A DNA stretch of 64,000 bases, taken from contig NZ_JAQGLB010000011.1 in NCBI RefSeq assembly GCF_027853965.1, forward strand, positions 186,001-250,000, given 5' to 3'. Positions 39,847-48,392 of the stretch are shown here, one piece after another. Every line of letters begins with the position of its first letter. The first letter of the stretch is position 1. The translations under genes were made by a program, and so were the position numbers. The DNA is from Saccharopolyspora indica (GTDB taxonomy: Bacteria; Actinomycetota; Actinomycetes; Mycobacteriales; Pseudonocardiaceae). Below the pieces are notes generated by a model. It saw only the letters and a list, made by a program, of their open reading frames with translations. It had not been told where the DNA came from and searched no databases.

Positions 39847-40791
39847 TCAGCTCTGCTCGATGTCGTGCAGGGCCGCGTTGATGGCGTTCTGCTTGCGGTC
39901 GCGCAGTTCGGAGCGCTCCTCGTAGGCCGCGGGCCCGGAGCCGTAGGTCGCTTCGGTCTGGCCGGAGATCGCGGCGATGCTGTCCTCGGTCAGCTGCGGG
40001 TGGCCGAGGTCCTTCCAGCGCTCGGCCATGCCGACGCCGAGGTGGGCCATCATGTGCCGGATGCCGCCGGGCCCGCCGCCGAGGTGGAAGCTCTCGAACG
40101 GGCCGACGGTCGCGTACCGGCCGCCCAGCGACGCCTTCATCACGGTGTCCAGCTCGTCGACCCGCACGACTCCCTGCTGCACCAGGGAGATCGACTCCTG
40201 CATGATCGCGCTCTGCAGGCGGTTGGCGACGAAACCGGGGATCTCCTTGCGCAGCCGCACCGGCGTCTTGCCCAGCGCGCGGTAGAACTCCACCGCGGCC
40301 TCGACCACCGGTTCCGCGGTGCGCTCGCCCGGCACGATCTCCACCAGCGGCACGACCTGCGGCGGGTTGAACGGGTGCGCGATGAGCAGCCGCGCCGCCA
40401 CGGGCCCGGGCAGCTCGGCGGCGATCGCGGTGGCGATGATGCCGGAGCTGGAGGAGGTCAGCACCGCGTTCTCCGGTGCGTGGCGGGCGATCTCGGCGAA
40501 CAGCTGCTGCTTGAACTCCAGCCGCTCCGGGCCGTTCTCCTGCACCAGGTCCACGCCCGCGACCGCCTCGGCGAGGTCGCCGGTCAGGTGGATGCGGCCG
40601 AGCAGGTCGTCGACGTCGGCGCCCGGGATGCTCGCGGCCAGCGCGGGCATCGCCGCGCGGACCGCGTCGGTCAGGTCCTCGCGCGGGTCGGTGATGCGGA
40701 CTTCGAGGCCGTTCGCGGCGAACAGCGCCGCCCAGGACAGCCCGATCGTGCCCGCCCCGACCACCGCGACCTTGGTCCACTGTGAACTCAT
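39847..40791 (-). CDS. 3-hydroxyacyl-CoA / carnitine-dehydrogenase-like enzyme
   Basis: A 314-aa NAD-dependent dehydrogenase. KVAVVGAGTIGLSWAALFAA with a following acidic VRITDPRE is the Rossmann fold. QENGPERLEFKQQLF, SSSSGI and RLLIAHPFNPPQVVPLVEIV carry the catalytic serine-histidine-glutamate pattern of the 3-hydroxyacyl-CoA dehydrogenase superfamily. The single C-terminal domain with VRLRKEIPGFVANRLQ matches lambda-crystallin, L-gulonate 3-dehydrogenase and L-carnitine dehydrogenase, not fused beta-oxidation enzymes. Which 3-hydroxy acid is oxidised is not determined. It is 15 bases from the acetoacetate-decarboxylase-like gene on the same strand. Confidence 0.86.
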   Translation of the reverse strand: MSSQWTKVAVVGAGTIGLSWAALFAANGLEVRITDPREDLTDAVRAAMPALAASIPGADVDDLLGRIHLTGDLAEAVAGVDLVQENGPERLEFKQQLFAEIARHAPENAVLTSSSSGIIATAIAAELPGPVAARLLIAHPFNPPQVVPLVEIVPGERTAEPVVEAAVEFYRALGKTPVRLRKEIPGFVANRLQSAIMQESISLVQQGVVRVDELDTVMKASLGGRYATVGPFESFHLGGGPGGIRHMMAHLGVGMAERWKDLGHPQLTEDSIAAISGQTEATYGSGPAAYEERSELRDRKQNAINAALHDIEQS

Positions 40792-40806
40792 GATTCCTCC
40801 TCGCGA

Positions 40807-41538
40807 TCAGACCAGGTAGTCGTGCACGGGTTCGATGCCGCCGAGCGTCAGGTCGGTCAGGACGTGGCTGGCCGAGACGACCTCGCGCACCGGCAGGTCC
40901 GCCAGCGGGGCCAGCACGTGCTCGAACAGCTGAAGCCGCGCGGGCCCGGTGTAGGCGGCCTTGACGGTGATGTCGGTGATCTGGCTGCGCACCAGTTCGC
41001 ACACCCGCGGCCCGTGCGCGCCGGGCACGATCTTGAGCATGTAGGTGGGCGCGGTGATCTGCGCTTCGGCCTCGCCCGGATCCATCGGGTGGTGCTTGTA
41101 GCCCATCGTCGCGGTAGCCACCCGCACCGTGCCGCAGTCCAGGGTGCCCACCAGCGCGGCGTGCTCCACGTGCAGCGCCGGGGAGCCCATCACCTTGGGG
41201 TAGGCGCTGGCCTCGCGCCCGGCCGCGGTGGCCGGGAAGTTGTCGAGGTACATGGCGTGCAGGTACTCGCCGTGCTCGTCGCCCAACCGCACCGGGATCG
41301 CCTGCCCGGCCTCGACGTACGGGCCGAACGAGGTGACATCGCCCATCTTCATGATCTCGAAGCGGACCAGCGGTTCGTCGAACTCCAGCGGCTCGGGCAC
41401 CACGGCCCGCAGCGCTTCCGCGTCGGTGCGGTAGACGATGTTCAGGTACTCGCGGTCGGTGAACCGCACCGCGGCCGGGGCGTAAGCGGGGCTGGTCAGC
41501 GGCGTGGTCACGCTCCGCAGGATCTGTTCGCGGTTCAT
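40807..41538 (-). CDS. acetoacetate-decarboxylase-family protein
   Basis: A 243-aa protein of the acetoacetate decarboxylase (ADC) fold. FEIMKMGDVTSFGPYVEAGQ and ASAYPKVMGSPALHVEH stand where ADC has the Schiff-base lysine pair; one Lys is present here (YPKVMG). GEYLHAMYLDNFPATAAGRE is also typical. Many ADC-family members act on other beta-keto acids or are aldolase-like rather than acetone-forming. It overlaps the enoyl-CoA hydratase gene by four bases (ATGA) and is preceded by GGAGGGG. Confidence 0.84.
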   Translation of the reverse strand: MNREQILRSVTTPLTSPAYAPAAVRFTDREYLNIVYRTDAEALRAVVPEPLEFDEPLVRFEIMKMGDVTSFGPYVEAGQAIPVRLGDEHGEYLHAMYLDNFPATAAGREASAYPKVMGSPALHVEHAALVGTLDCGTVRVATATMGYKHHPMDPGEAEAQITAPTYMLKIVPGAHGPRVCELVRSQITDITVKAAYTGPARLQLFEHVLAPLADLPVREVVSASHVLTDLTLGGIEPVHDYLV

Positions 41539-42308
41539 CGTCCCCTCCACTTCGGAGCGCGCTTCTCGGCGAAGGCCCGCACACCCTCGGCGAAGTCCTC
41601 GGATTCGCGCAGCGCTCGCGTCTGCGCGCGTTGCGAGGAGAACGCCTCGGCATCGGGCGCGCCATCGGCGAGCCGGACCACCTCCTTGACCGCGGCCAGC
41701 GCCAGCGGTGCGTTCTCCGCGACCTCGGCGGCCAGCTGCAGGGCTGCGGGCACCGCCTCGCCGTCGCCCACGACCTGGTTGACCAGGCCCAGCTCGCGCG
41801 CCCGCTCCGCGTCGATGGCGCGGCCGGTGAGCAGCAGTTCCATCGCCAGGTGGTGCGGGATGCGCTTGGGCAGCCGGATCACCCCGCCGCCTCCGGCGAT
41901 CAGGCCGCGCTTGACCTCGGGCAGCGCGAACCGCGCCCCGGTGGCGGCGACGATCAGATCGCAGGCCAGCGCCAGTTCGAACCCGCCGCCCATCGCGTAG
42001 CCCTCGACGGCGGCGATCAGCGGCTTGCGGGTCTCGGCCTCCACGAGCCCGGCGAAGCCCCGGCCCGGCACGACCGGCGATTCGCCGCGCGCCGCCGCCT
42101 TGAGGTCCATGCCCGCGCTGAAGGTGCCCGCCGCTCCGGTGAGCACGCCCACGCGCAGCTCCGGGTTGGCGTCGAGCTCGTCGACGGCGGCGGCGATGCC
42201 GGTGGCCACCGCGGTGTCGACGGCGTTGCGCGCCTGCGGGCGGTTGATGGTGATGACCAGCGCGGATCCGGCCGTCTCGGTCTGCACCGCGGTGTCCGGC
42301 GCGTTCAT
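41535..42308 (-). CDS. enoyl-CoA hydratase/isomerase
   Basis: A 257-aa crotonase-fold enzyme. LVITINRPQARNAVDTAVAT, GTFSAGMDLKA (oxyanion-hole region) and KPLIAAVEGYAMGGGFELAL with ACDLIVAA are the canonical motifs. The Glu of the second catalytic loop follows GARFALPEVKRGLIAG. It should hydrate or isomerise an enoyl-CoA in the same pathway as its neighbours. Its start overlaps the CoA-transferase stop by four bases and its stop overlaps the ADC start by four bases, giving a tight translationally coupled unit. Confidence 0.92.
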   Translation of the reverse strand: MNAPDTAVQTETAGSALVITINRPQARNAVDTAVATGIAAAVDELDANPELRVGVLTGAAGTFSAGMDLKAAARGESPVVPGRGFAGLVEAETRKPLIAAVEGYAMGGGFELALACDLIVAATGARFALPEVKRGLIAGGGGVIRLPKRIPHHLAMELLLTGRAIDAERARELGLVNQVVGDGEAVPAALQLAAEVAENAPLALAAVKEVVRLADGAPDAEAFSSQRAQTRALRESEDFAEGVRAFAEKRAPKWRGR

Positions 42309-43477
42309 TCGCCCCTCCTGAGCTCGGCGAGGACTTCCTCGGTGTGCTGGCCGGGCAGCGGCGCGTGCCGCCGGACGGTGGCCGGGGTGGCGGAGAAGCT
42401 CATCGGAACGCCCACCACGCGGTAGCTGCCCTCGCTGGGGTGTTCGGCGACGTCGAGCAGGTGCCCGTCGCGCACGTAGGGGTCGTCGGCGGCCTCGTCG
42501 AGCTTGAGCACCGGGCCGACCGGGATGCTGTGCTTGGCGCACACCTCGATCCACTCGGCGGTGGTCAGGGCGGGCGTGACGGACTCGATCAGCTCGGCCA
42601 GCGCCTCGCCGTCGCGCCTGCCGTCCACGAACTCGCCCGCCAGCCGCGGATCTTCGGCCAGGTCCGGGCGGCCGGCCGCGCAGAACAGGTCGCGGAAGTT
42701 CTGCGGGCTGTAGGGGATGATCATGGCCAGGCCGTCCTTGGTGGGCCGGGCCCGGTGGCCCTTGTTCATCGACAGCGCGAAGCCGGTCGGCCCCTCCGGC
42801 GGTTCGAACAGGCGGCCCTGCAGGTGCTCGACCAGGTTGAACGCCAGCAGCGTGTCGGCCATCGGCACCTCGACGAGCTGGCCCTGCCCGGTGGCCCGCT
42901 GGTGCACCAGGGCGGCCAGCGCCGAGTAGGCGATGGTCAGCGCGGCGACCTTGTCGGCGAAGATGCTCGGCAGCACCACCGGCTGCCCGATGTCGCCGGA
43001 GCGCTGGGCCAGGTCCAGCAGCCCGGAGGCGGCCTGCACGGTCTCGTCGTAGGCGGCGAGCCCGGCGCGGTCGGAGTCGGGGCGGAAGCCCTGCGCGTGG
43101 GCGTAGACCAGCCGCGGGTTCGCGGCGGCCAGGCTCCCGTAGTCCATGCCGAGGCGGCGCAGCGCGCCGATGCGCATGTTGGTGATCAGGACGTCGGCGG
43201 TGCCGATCAGCTCCAGGGCTTCGGCGCGCTCGGCGTCGTCCTTGAGGTCCAGCCGCACGCTGCGCTTGTTCCGGTTCACGTTGAGGTTCAGCGGCGTCAT
43301 GCCGGGCGTCCGGTGCAGCGTGCCGTGGCGCACGGTGTCCTTCGGCGACTCGATCTTGATCACGTCGGCGCCGAGGTCGCCGAGGATCTGGGCGGCGTAG
43401 GGGCCCATCACGACGGTGGCCATGTCGATCACGCGCACGCCCGCCAGCGGGCCGGATGAGGAATCAGCAGAGGTCAT
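42305..43477 (-). CDS. CaiB/BaiF family (type III) CoA transferase
   Basis: A 390-aa family III CoA transferase. It begins GPLAGVRVIDMATVVMGPYA, with QILGDLGADVIKIESP, NVNRNKRSVRLDLK, and the catalytic-Asp region AALVHQRATGQG and VEVPMADTLLAF. It would move CoA between an acyl-CoA and a carboxylic acid, the activation step for a catabolic cluster. The ATG at 43477 was preferred over GTG 43483 because GGGAG precedes it. First gene of the operon; a LysR gene lies 124 bases upstream on the same strand. Confidence 0.9.
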   Translation of the reverse strand: MTSADSSSGPLAGVRVIDMATVVMGPYAAQILGDLGADVIKIESPKDTVRHGTLHRTPGMTPLNLNVNRNKRSVRLDLKDDAERAEALELIGTADVLITNMRIGALRRLGMDYGSLAAANPRLVYAHAQGFRPDSDRAGLAAYDETVQAASGLLDLAQRSGDIGQPVVLPSIFADKVAALTIAYSALAALVHQRATGQGQLVEVPMADTLLAFNLVEHLQGRLFEPPEGPTGFALSMNKGHRARPTKDGLAMIIPYSPQNFRDLFCAAGRPDLAEDPRLAGEFVDGRRDGEALAELIESVTPALTTAEWIEVCAKHSIPVGPVLKLDEAADDPYVRDGHLLDVAEHPSEGSYRVVGVPMSFSATPATVRRHAPLPGQHTEEVLAELRRGE

Positions 43478-43566
43478 TACCACTCCCGGGAACAGTTCCC
43501 GATGGATTAATTTGCTTCGCTAATTACGTTAGACCGGCGGTCGGCGGGGATTCAATCGATGCGCGC

Positions 43567-43604
43567 CACCATTGCGCGAACAATGGTGTGACCGCAGCGG
43601 TCAC
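43567..43604. promoter_or_regulatory. two adjacent dyads between LysR and operon
   Basis: CACCATTG-CGCGAA-CAATGGTG and GTGACCG-CAG-CGGTCAC are perfect inverted repeats that abut one another at the LysR stop. They could terminate LysR or form operator half-sites for the CoA-transferase operon promoter, which must lie in 43478-43600. Confidence 0.5.
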
Positions 43605-44500
43605 GCCGTCAGCGCCAGCTTGGCCTCTTCGATCAGTCTCAGCAGGTCGGAGTGGGTTTCGGCGCGGTCGCGCCGCCAGATGAGGCCGGTCGCCAGCGCC
43701 GGGTCGAAATCCGCGAAGGGCAGCACCACGGTGCTTTCCACGCGATGCTTGTACATTCCGCTCTCCGGATCCAGCATCGAAATGGAGAACGCTGATCCGT
43801 TCGCGACGAATTCGCTGGTGCTGCCGTAATCGCCGGTGTTCAGCGTCATCCGGCGGTGGATGCCGGCGGCGCGCAGGCGCGCCTCCACCTCGTCGTAGTA
43901 GCTCGGCAGCATCCGCGGCGCCGGGCTGACGTAGGTGAGGTCGACCAGCTCGTGCAGCGAGACCGAGGTCCGGGAGCCGAACTCGGCGGCGGGCAGCACG
44001 GCGCCCAGCGGCTCGCGCATCACCTCGACCACCTCGATGCCCTCGGCGTGCACCGGCAGGTGCACCAGGGCCATCGCCAGCTCGCCGCGCTGCACGCCGA
44101 CGAGCAGGTCGTCGCTGCCGCCGGGCCAGCGCTTGACGTCGCACTCGCCCGCGCACCGCTGCTCGAAGGACCGCAGCCGGTCGCGCAGCGAGGAGTGCAG
44201 GCCGGGCGGGATGCCGATGTAGACGGTCGCGCGCTGCGGGCGGGTCGCCTCGCGCAGCCGCCAGGGGATGTCGTCGAACCGGCCGAGCACGTCCTTGGCG
44301 ATCGGCAGCAGCGCCGCACCGGCCTCGGTCAGCCGGACGTGGTGGGAGTCGCGCTCGAACAGCACCGAGCCGAGGTCGCGCTCCAGGTCGCGGATGCGCT
44401 GGCTGAGCGGTGAGGTCGCCATGTGCAGCTGCCGCGCGGCCTTGGAGAACGACAGGTTCTCCGCGACGGCCACGAAGTACCGCAGGTGGAACATCTCCAT
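43601..44500 (-). CDS. LysR-family regulator of the acyl-CoA cluster
   Basis: A 299-aa LysR protein. MEMFHLRYFVAVAENLSFSK, AARQLHMATSPLSQRIRDLE are the winged helix, followed by the effector domain. ATG 44500 is followed by the conserved FHLRYF; a longer frame from 44566 adds an unconserved leader. It lies directly upstream of the CoA-transferase operon on the same strand, a less common LysR arrangement, and is the best candidate for its regulator. It ends in a pair of dyads. Confidence 0.87.
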   Translation of the reverse strand: MEMFHLRYFVAVAENLSFSKAARQLHMATSPLSQRIRDLERDLGSVLFERDSHHVRLTEAGAALLPIAKDVLGRFDDIPWRLREATRPQRATVYIGIPPGLHSSLRDRLRSFEQRCAGECDVKRWPGGSDDLLVGVQRGELAMALVHLPVHAEGIEVVEVMREPLGAVLPAAEFGSRTSVSLHELVDLTYVSPAPRMLPSYYDEVEARLRAAGIHRRMTLNTGDYGSTSEFVANGSAFSISMLDPESGMYKHRVESTVVLPFADFDPALATGLIWRRDRAETHSDLLRLIEEAKLALTA

Positions 44501-44589
44501 GGCGTAGCTCAAGCTGTCGAAGCCGGTCAGGACTGTGCTCACCAGCCTAGCACGCGCGAATGTCATTGGCGCGCAACGCTTCTGCGCAA

Positions 44590-44631
44590 CGGAAGAGCCC
44601 CGGCGCTCAGGTGAACGCCGGGGCTCTTCCG
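44590..44631 (-). terminator. conservon terminator
   Basis: CGGAAGAGCCCCGGCG and its exact complement (16 bp) around a 10-base loop, 52 bases beyond the stop of the conservon GTPase gene on the minus strand. Confidence 0.75.
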
Positions 44632-44682
44632 GTACTCCCGTCTCCCGCTCGGAAGCGGATCAGCTCCGCTTCCCGACGGGAT

Positions 44683-45255
44683 CTACAGTGGACGGGCGGT
44701 CAGCACGTGCTCGGTGAGCTTCACCAGCACCGACGCCGCCGAGCGCCGGTCGCGCGCGTCGCAGGCCACCACCGGCACGTGCGGTTTGATGTCCAGCGCT
44801 TCGCGCACCTCCTCGGGCTGGTAGTGGAACCCGCCCTCGAAGTGGTTGAGCGCGACCACGAATTCGATGCCGCGCGATTCGAAGAACTCGACCGCGGCGA
44901 AGCAGTCCTCCAGCCGCCGGGTGTCGGCCAGGACCACCGCGCCGAGCGCACCGCGAACCAGGTCCTCCCACATGAACCAGAACCGGTCCTGGCCGGGCGT
45001 GCCGAACAGGAACAGCACGATGTTCTGCGGATCGAACGTGATGCGCCCGAAGTCCATGGCGACGGTGGTCGTGGTCTTCTCGCCGACACCGGTCAGGTCA
45101 TCGGTGCCGATGCTGGCGACGGTGAGGGTCTCCTCGGTGGTGAGCGGTTCGATCTCGCTGACCGACCGGACGAACGTGGTCTTCCCGACGCCGAATCCGC
45201 CCGCGACTAGGAACTTGAACGCGGTCGGGAACAGCTCAGAGCTGTCGGAGACCAT
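44683..45255 (-). CDS. conservon Ras-like GTPase (CvnD-type)
   Basis: A 190-aa small GTPase of the bacterial MglA/CvnD type. G1 is GGFGVGKTT (residues about 19-27), G3 LFLFGTPGQDRFWFMWEDLV, G4 LNHFE in place of NKxD, and switch I includes TTEETLTVASIGTDDLTG. The weak G4 is usual in conservons. It acts with the Roadblock protein and kinase-like protein encoded upstream at the membrane to control development or secondary metabolism. Its start lies inside the end of the DUF742 gene (20-bp overlap). It is the last gene of the unit. Confidence 0.9.
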   Translation of the reverse strand: MVSDSSELFPTAFKFLVAGGFGVGKTTFVRSVSEIEPLTTEETLTVASIGTDDLTGVGEKTTTTVAMDFGRITFDPQNIVLFLFGTPGQDRFWFMWEDLVRGALGAVVLADTRRLEDCFAAVEFFESRGIEFVVALNHFEGGFHYQPEEVREALDIKPHVPVVACDARDRRSAASVLVKLTEHVLTARPL

Positions 45256-45595
45256 GCAGCAACGCCTCCAGTTGTTCTCGGTCCGGCATATCGGTGGGCA
45301 CGCGCGTGGTGACGGCGCCCCAGTCGATGAGGTCGGACAGCAGTACCTTCGTGACCACCGCGGGCTGGCGCAGGTGGGCGGAGACCTCGGCGACCGAGGT
45401 GGCGAACCGGCACAGCTCCAGCATCCTGGCGTGCGTCGGCTCGACCCGGTCCGGGGCGAGACGGCCGGTCGACCGCACCAGCGACTGCAGCGACAGCGTC
45501 GCGGACGGTTTGGTCCGGCCGTTGGTGAGCGAGTACGGCCGCAGCAGGGGGCCGGCCTCGTTGTCCAGCCACATCTTCTCCGGAGGTCCCGACAT
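45236..45595 (-). CDS. conservon DUF742 protein (CvnC-type)
   Basis: A 119-aa DUF742 protein. LLRPYSLTNGRTKPSATLSL, VEPTHARMLELCRFATSVAE and VSAHLRQPAVVTKVLLSDLI are the family pattern, including a winged-helix-like core. It is a conserved but poorly defined conservon component. ATG 45595 was preferred (AGGTGA upstream); a GTG at 45601 overlaps the Roadblock stop. It is embedded in the cvn order: kinase, Roadblock, DUF742, GTPase. Confidence 0.9.
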   Translation of the reverse strand: MSGPPEKMWLDNEAGPLLRPYSLTNGRTKPSATLSLQSLVRSTGRLAPDRVEPTHARMLELCRFATSVAEVSAHLRQPAVVTKVLLSDLIDWGAVTTRVPTDMPDREQLEALLHGLRQL

Positions 45596-45597
45596 CG

Positions 45598-46035
45598 TCA
45601 CCTGCCCAGTTCGCCGACGCCTCGCGCGGCGGCCGGTTGCCGGGATGCGGTGCTCAGGTGCGCGGGCACCCGCTTGACGAGCTGGGCGATCTCGTAGCCC
45701 AGCACGGACGCGTCGGCCTCCGGGGTGGCGAGCACGACGAGCACCGCGCCCTGGCCGGCGGCGGAGACGAAGAAGATCACGTCGTCGAACTCCGCCACCA
45801 CCTGCCGGACACCGCCGCCGGCACCGAAGCGGTAGCCGCCGTTGCGGGCCAGCGAGCACTGCGCGGCGGCCCAGGCGGCCAGCGCGTCGGCCTCGTCGGA
45901 ATCCAGTCCGTGGTGGTATCGGCGCAGTCCGTCCGAGGAGGCCAGCAGGGCGCAGCGGGTGTGCGGAACCCGGCGCATCAGATCGGCGAGCAGCCAGCTC
46001 AGGTCGGATGCGGAGCCGGGCACGTCATTGGCCAT
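45598..46035 (-). CDS. conservon Roadblock/LC7 protein (CvnB-type)
   Basis: A 145-aa Roadblock/LC7 protein, the likely GTPase-activating or scaffold partner of the CvnD GTPase. DLSWLLADLMRRVPHTRCAL opens the domain, and LLASSDGLRRYHHGLDSDEA, FDDVIFFVSAAGQGAVLVVL and GYEIAQLVKRVPAHLS follow. It is the second gene of the conservon and ends three bases before the ATG of the DUF742 gene. Confidence 0.92.
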   Translation of the reverse strand: MANDVPGSASDLSWLLADLMRRVPHTRCALLASSDGLRRYHHGLDSDEADALAAWAAAQCSLARNGGYRFGAGGGVRQVVAEFDDVIFFVSAAGQGAVLVVLATPEADASVLGYEIAQLVKRVPAHLSTASRQPAAARGVGELGR

Positions 46036-46079
46036 CGGTAGAGAACTCCTTGGGTCAGAACGGGGGAGGAGTTAGCGGG

Positions 46080-47990
46080 TCAGCCCGACTGGTCATCGGG
46101 TCGTCGGTCGGCGACACCGCCTTCGACGCCTTGCCGGAAGGACGCCCACAAGCCGGGGTTGGGACCGCCGCGCGGGGTGTCGTCGGTCCGGGGACCGCCG
46201 GCGAGCTCCGGTGCGACGTAGCTCTTCGTTCGATCGCGCCGCGGCAGCGGCGGCCGCTTCTCGTCGATGAGCACCTTCTCTCCGGGGAACTGCCCGGTCG
46301 GGGTCGGCTCGCTCGGGAGCTGCGTTCTGGGGAACTGCGTGGTCGCGTCCGAGGCGTTCGGCCGGTCCGTGGGCACCACACCGGTGTGGCGTCCGTAGAT
46401 CGATCCCGAATTCCCGTTGGAACCACCCGACATGCTCTCGACGGGAGCGCGGTGCACGCCGCGTCGAGTGCCGTTCTCGGGTGCGTGGACGGGCTCGGGC
46501 GGCGCGGGCCAGGCCTCGATCCGCTCCTGCCTGATCGCGGGCTCCGGCTTGGCGGCCGGCTCGGGCGCGGCGGCCGGCTCCGGCCTGGCAGCGGGCACCG
46601 GCCGGGAGGCCGGCTCCGGCCTGGGCGCGGGCTCGGGCCTGGGCGGCTCCGGCGCGGCGGCCGGTTCCAGCGCTGCGGCCAGACCCGACTGGGGAGCCGG
46701 TTCCGGTGCCACGATGGCGTCCACCGGGGAGCTCTCCGGCTCCTCGTCCTCCTCGACCTCGCCGAGCAGCTTGGTCGGGATCACCACGTGGGCGTCCGTG
46801 CCGCCGTACATGTTGTTCTCCAGCTCGACGGCGACCTCGTGCCGCTGACCGATCTGGGCGACCACGTACAGCCCGATCCGGCCGTCCTTGAGCCGCTCGT
46901 CGCGGTCCACGGCGCCGGGGTTGGCGAGCAGGTCGTTGAGCTGGGTGCGGTCGGCCGGGCTCATGCCCAGCCCGCGGTCGCGGATGTCGATCGCCACGCC
47001 CGCGGTGACCCGCTGGACGCTCACCGTGACCTGGGTGTCGGGCTCGGAGAACGAGGTCGCGTTCTCGACGAGCTCGGCCACCAGGTGGATGACGTCGGCG
47101 ACCGCGTGCCCGTGCAGCGTGCCGTCGACCGGCGGGATCACCTTGACCCGGGCGTAGTGCTCGACCTCGGCGACCGCCGAGCGCAGCACTGTGTACATCG
47201 CGACCGGCTGGCTCCACTGGCGCCGCGGCATCGAGCCGCCGAGCACCGCGAGGCTCTCCGCCTGCCTGCGGACGCCGGTGACCAGGTGGTCGACGGCGAA
47301 CAGGCCCTTGAGCAGGTCCGGGTCCTCGACGCGCTGCTCGAGGTCGTCGAGCCGCTGGATGGCGCGGTGCGCCAGCGACTGCACGCGGCGGGCGATGTTG
47401 GCGAACACCGCGACGCTCGGGTCGACGGCCGCACCGCTCTCGGTGAACTGCTGCATGCGGACCACGGCGAACTCGGCGGCGGCCTGCGCCTGCCGGATCT
47501 CGTAGGACAGCAGCTCGAAGGGGTCGCTGGACGCGCCGGGCTCACCGGTGGGCCACCTCGGCGCGGGCTGTTCGCCGGCCTGGACGCGTTCCACCAGCTG
47601 GGGAAGTTCTTCCCGGCCCTGGACGATCTCCTTGCGCAGGGTGTCGATCCACTGCCGCTCGCGGCGCGCGGTGTCGACGAGGGAGCGCTGCGCGTCCTTC
47701 GACGAGTCCTCGGTGCGCTCGTTGATCTCGGTGGCGGTGGCGGTGGCCTTGCGGAACCCGATGAGGAGGACGGCTATGCAGCCGAGCCCTCCGACCCCGA
47801 GCGCTGCGTAGCGCAGCTCGACGGGCGTGTCCAGGGCCAGCACCACGGCCACGGCGACGCCCAGCAGGGCCACCACCACCAGCGGGAGCATGACCAGTCG
47901 CTGCAGCTCGGGCCGCAGGTCTTCATCCGCGTCGGGCGACGACGCGGGTAACCGCTCGGGCTCCGATGCGGCTAAAGGGAACTCAGACAT
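46080..47990 (-). CDS. conservon sensor-kinase-like membrane protein (CvnA-type)
   Basis: A 636-aa protein with two membrane segments near the N-terminus (LVMLPLVVVALLGVAVAVVL and the following hydrophobic stretch ending in LLIGF), a helical region, and a GHKL-type ATPase domain (VAELVENATSFSEPDTQV N box, IDIRDRGLGMSP, GLYVVAQIGQRHEVAVELEN). The long C-terminal tail is rich in Pro, Glu and Ala. The dimerisation-phosphoacceptor helix carries no canonical His motif, as in CvnA proteins. It heads the conservon, whose other products assemble at the membrane with it. Confidence 0.9.
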   Translation of the reverse strand: MSEFPLAASEPERLPASSPDADEDLRPELQRLVMLPLVVVALLGVAVAVVLALDTPVELRYAALGVGGLGCIAVLLIGFRKATATATEINERTEDSSKDAQRSLVDTARRERQWIDTLRKEIVQGREELPQLVERVQAGEQPAPRWPTGEPGASSDPFELLSYEIRQAQAAAEFAVVRMQQFTESGAAVDPSVAVFANIARRVQSLAHRAIQRLDDLEQRVEDPDLLKGLFAVDHLVTGVRRQAESLAVLGGSMPRRQWSQPVAMYTVLRSAVAEVEHYARVKVIPPVDGTLHGHAVADVIHLVAELVENATSFSEPDTQVTVSVQRVTAGVAIDIRDRGLGMSPADRTQLNDLLANPGAVDRDERLKDGRIGLYVVAQIGQRHEVAVELENNMYGGTDAHVVIPTKLLGEVEEDEEPESSPVDAIVAPEPAPQSGLAAALEPAAAPEPPRPEPAPRPEPASRPVPAARPEPAAAPEPAAKPEPAIRQERIEAWPAPPEPVHAPENGTRRGVHRAPVESMSGGSNGNSGSIYGRHTGVVPTDRPNASDATTQFPRTQLPSEPTPTGQFPGEKVLIDEKRPPLPRRDRTKSYVAPELAGGPRTDDTPRGGPNPGLWASFRQGVEGGVADRRPDDQSG

Positions 47991-48392
47991 CAGCGTCCTT
48001 GGTCGGGGGAGACGGCGACGGGCGCACGAGGCGCCGGGGGGTCGGGGGCGTCACCGCGGGACTACTGGTGTTTCACTTGTTGATCAACTCATCACCGGAG
48101 TGATCCTAGCGACCCTAGTGGAGAATCAGTAGCGAGGGTGTTGACCTTCGGAAACGCTTGAATTAAGCCCGCAACGGGCGATGACGTGCGGGAAGTGCCC
48201 GAGCGCCCGCCCGAACCGGTCCGCGCCGGGCGATTCCGGGCGGGATCGGTCCAGTGCCGCGCGCCGGGCGATCCCGCTCCTCCGGAGCGTTGGGCTGACC
48301 TGTGCGAACGGGTCTCCTCTAGCACCCGAACGCGATCTTGAGGTCGTCCGTTCGGGTGATTCTTGTGACGGCGGACACGCGTGGTGCCCGGG
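47991..48392. other. intergenic region, conservon promoter; no gene seen
   Basis: About 400 bases between the conservon start and the ABC permease stop, both on the minus strand. The part near 48060-48180 is less GC-rich and presumably carries the conservon promoter. A small AGCCCGCAACGGGC hairpin lies at about 48166. No open frame is convincing. Confidence 0.5.

Noticed and set aside
47991..48392. A gene in the gap before the conservon
   Set aside because: No frame of useful length with a ribosome binding site and family similarity.
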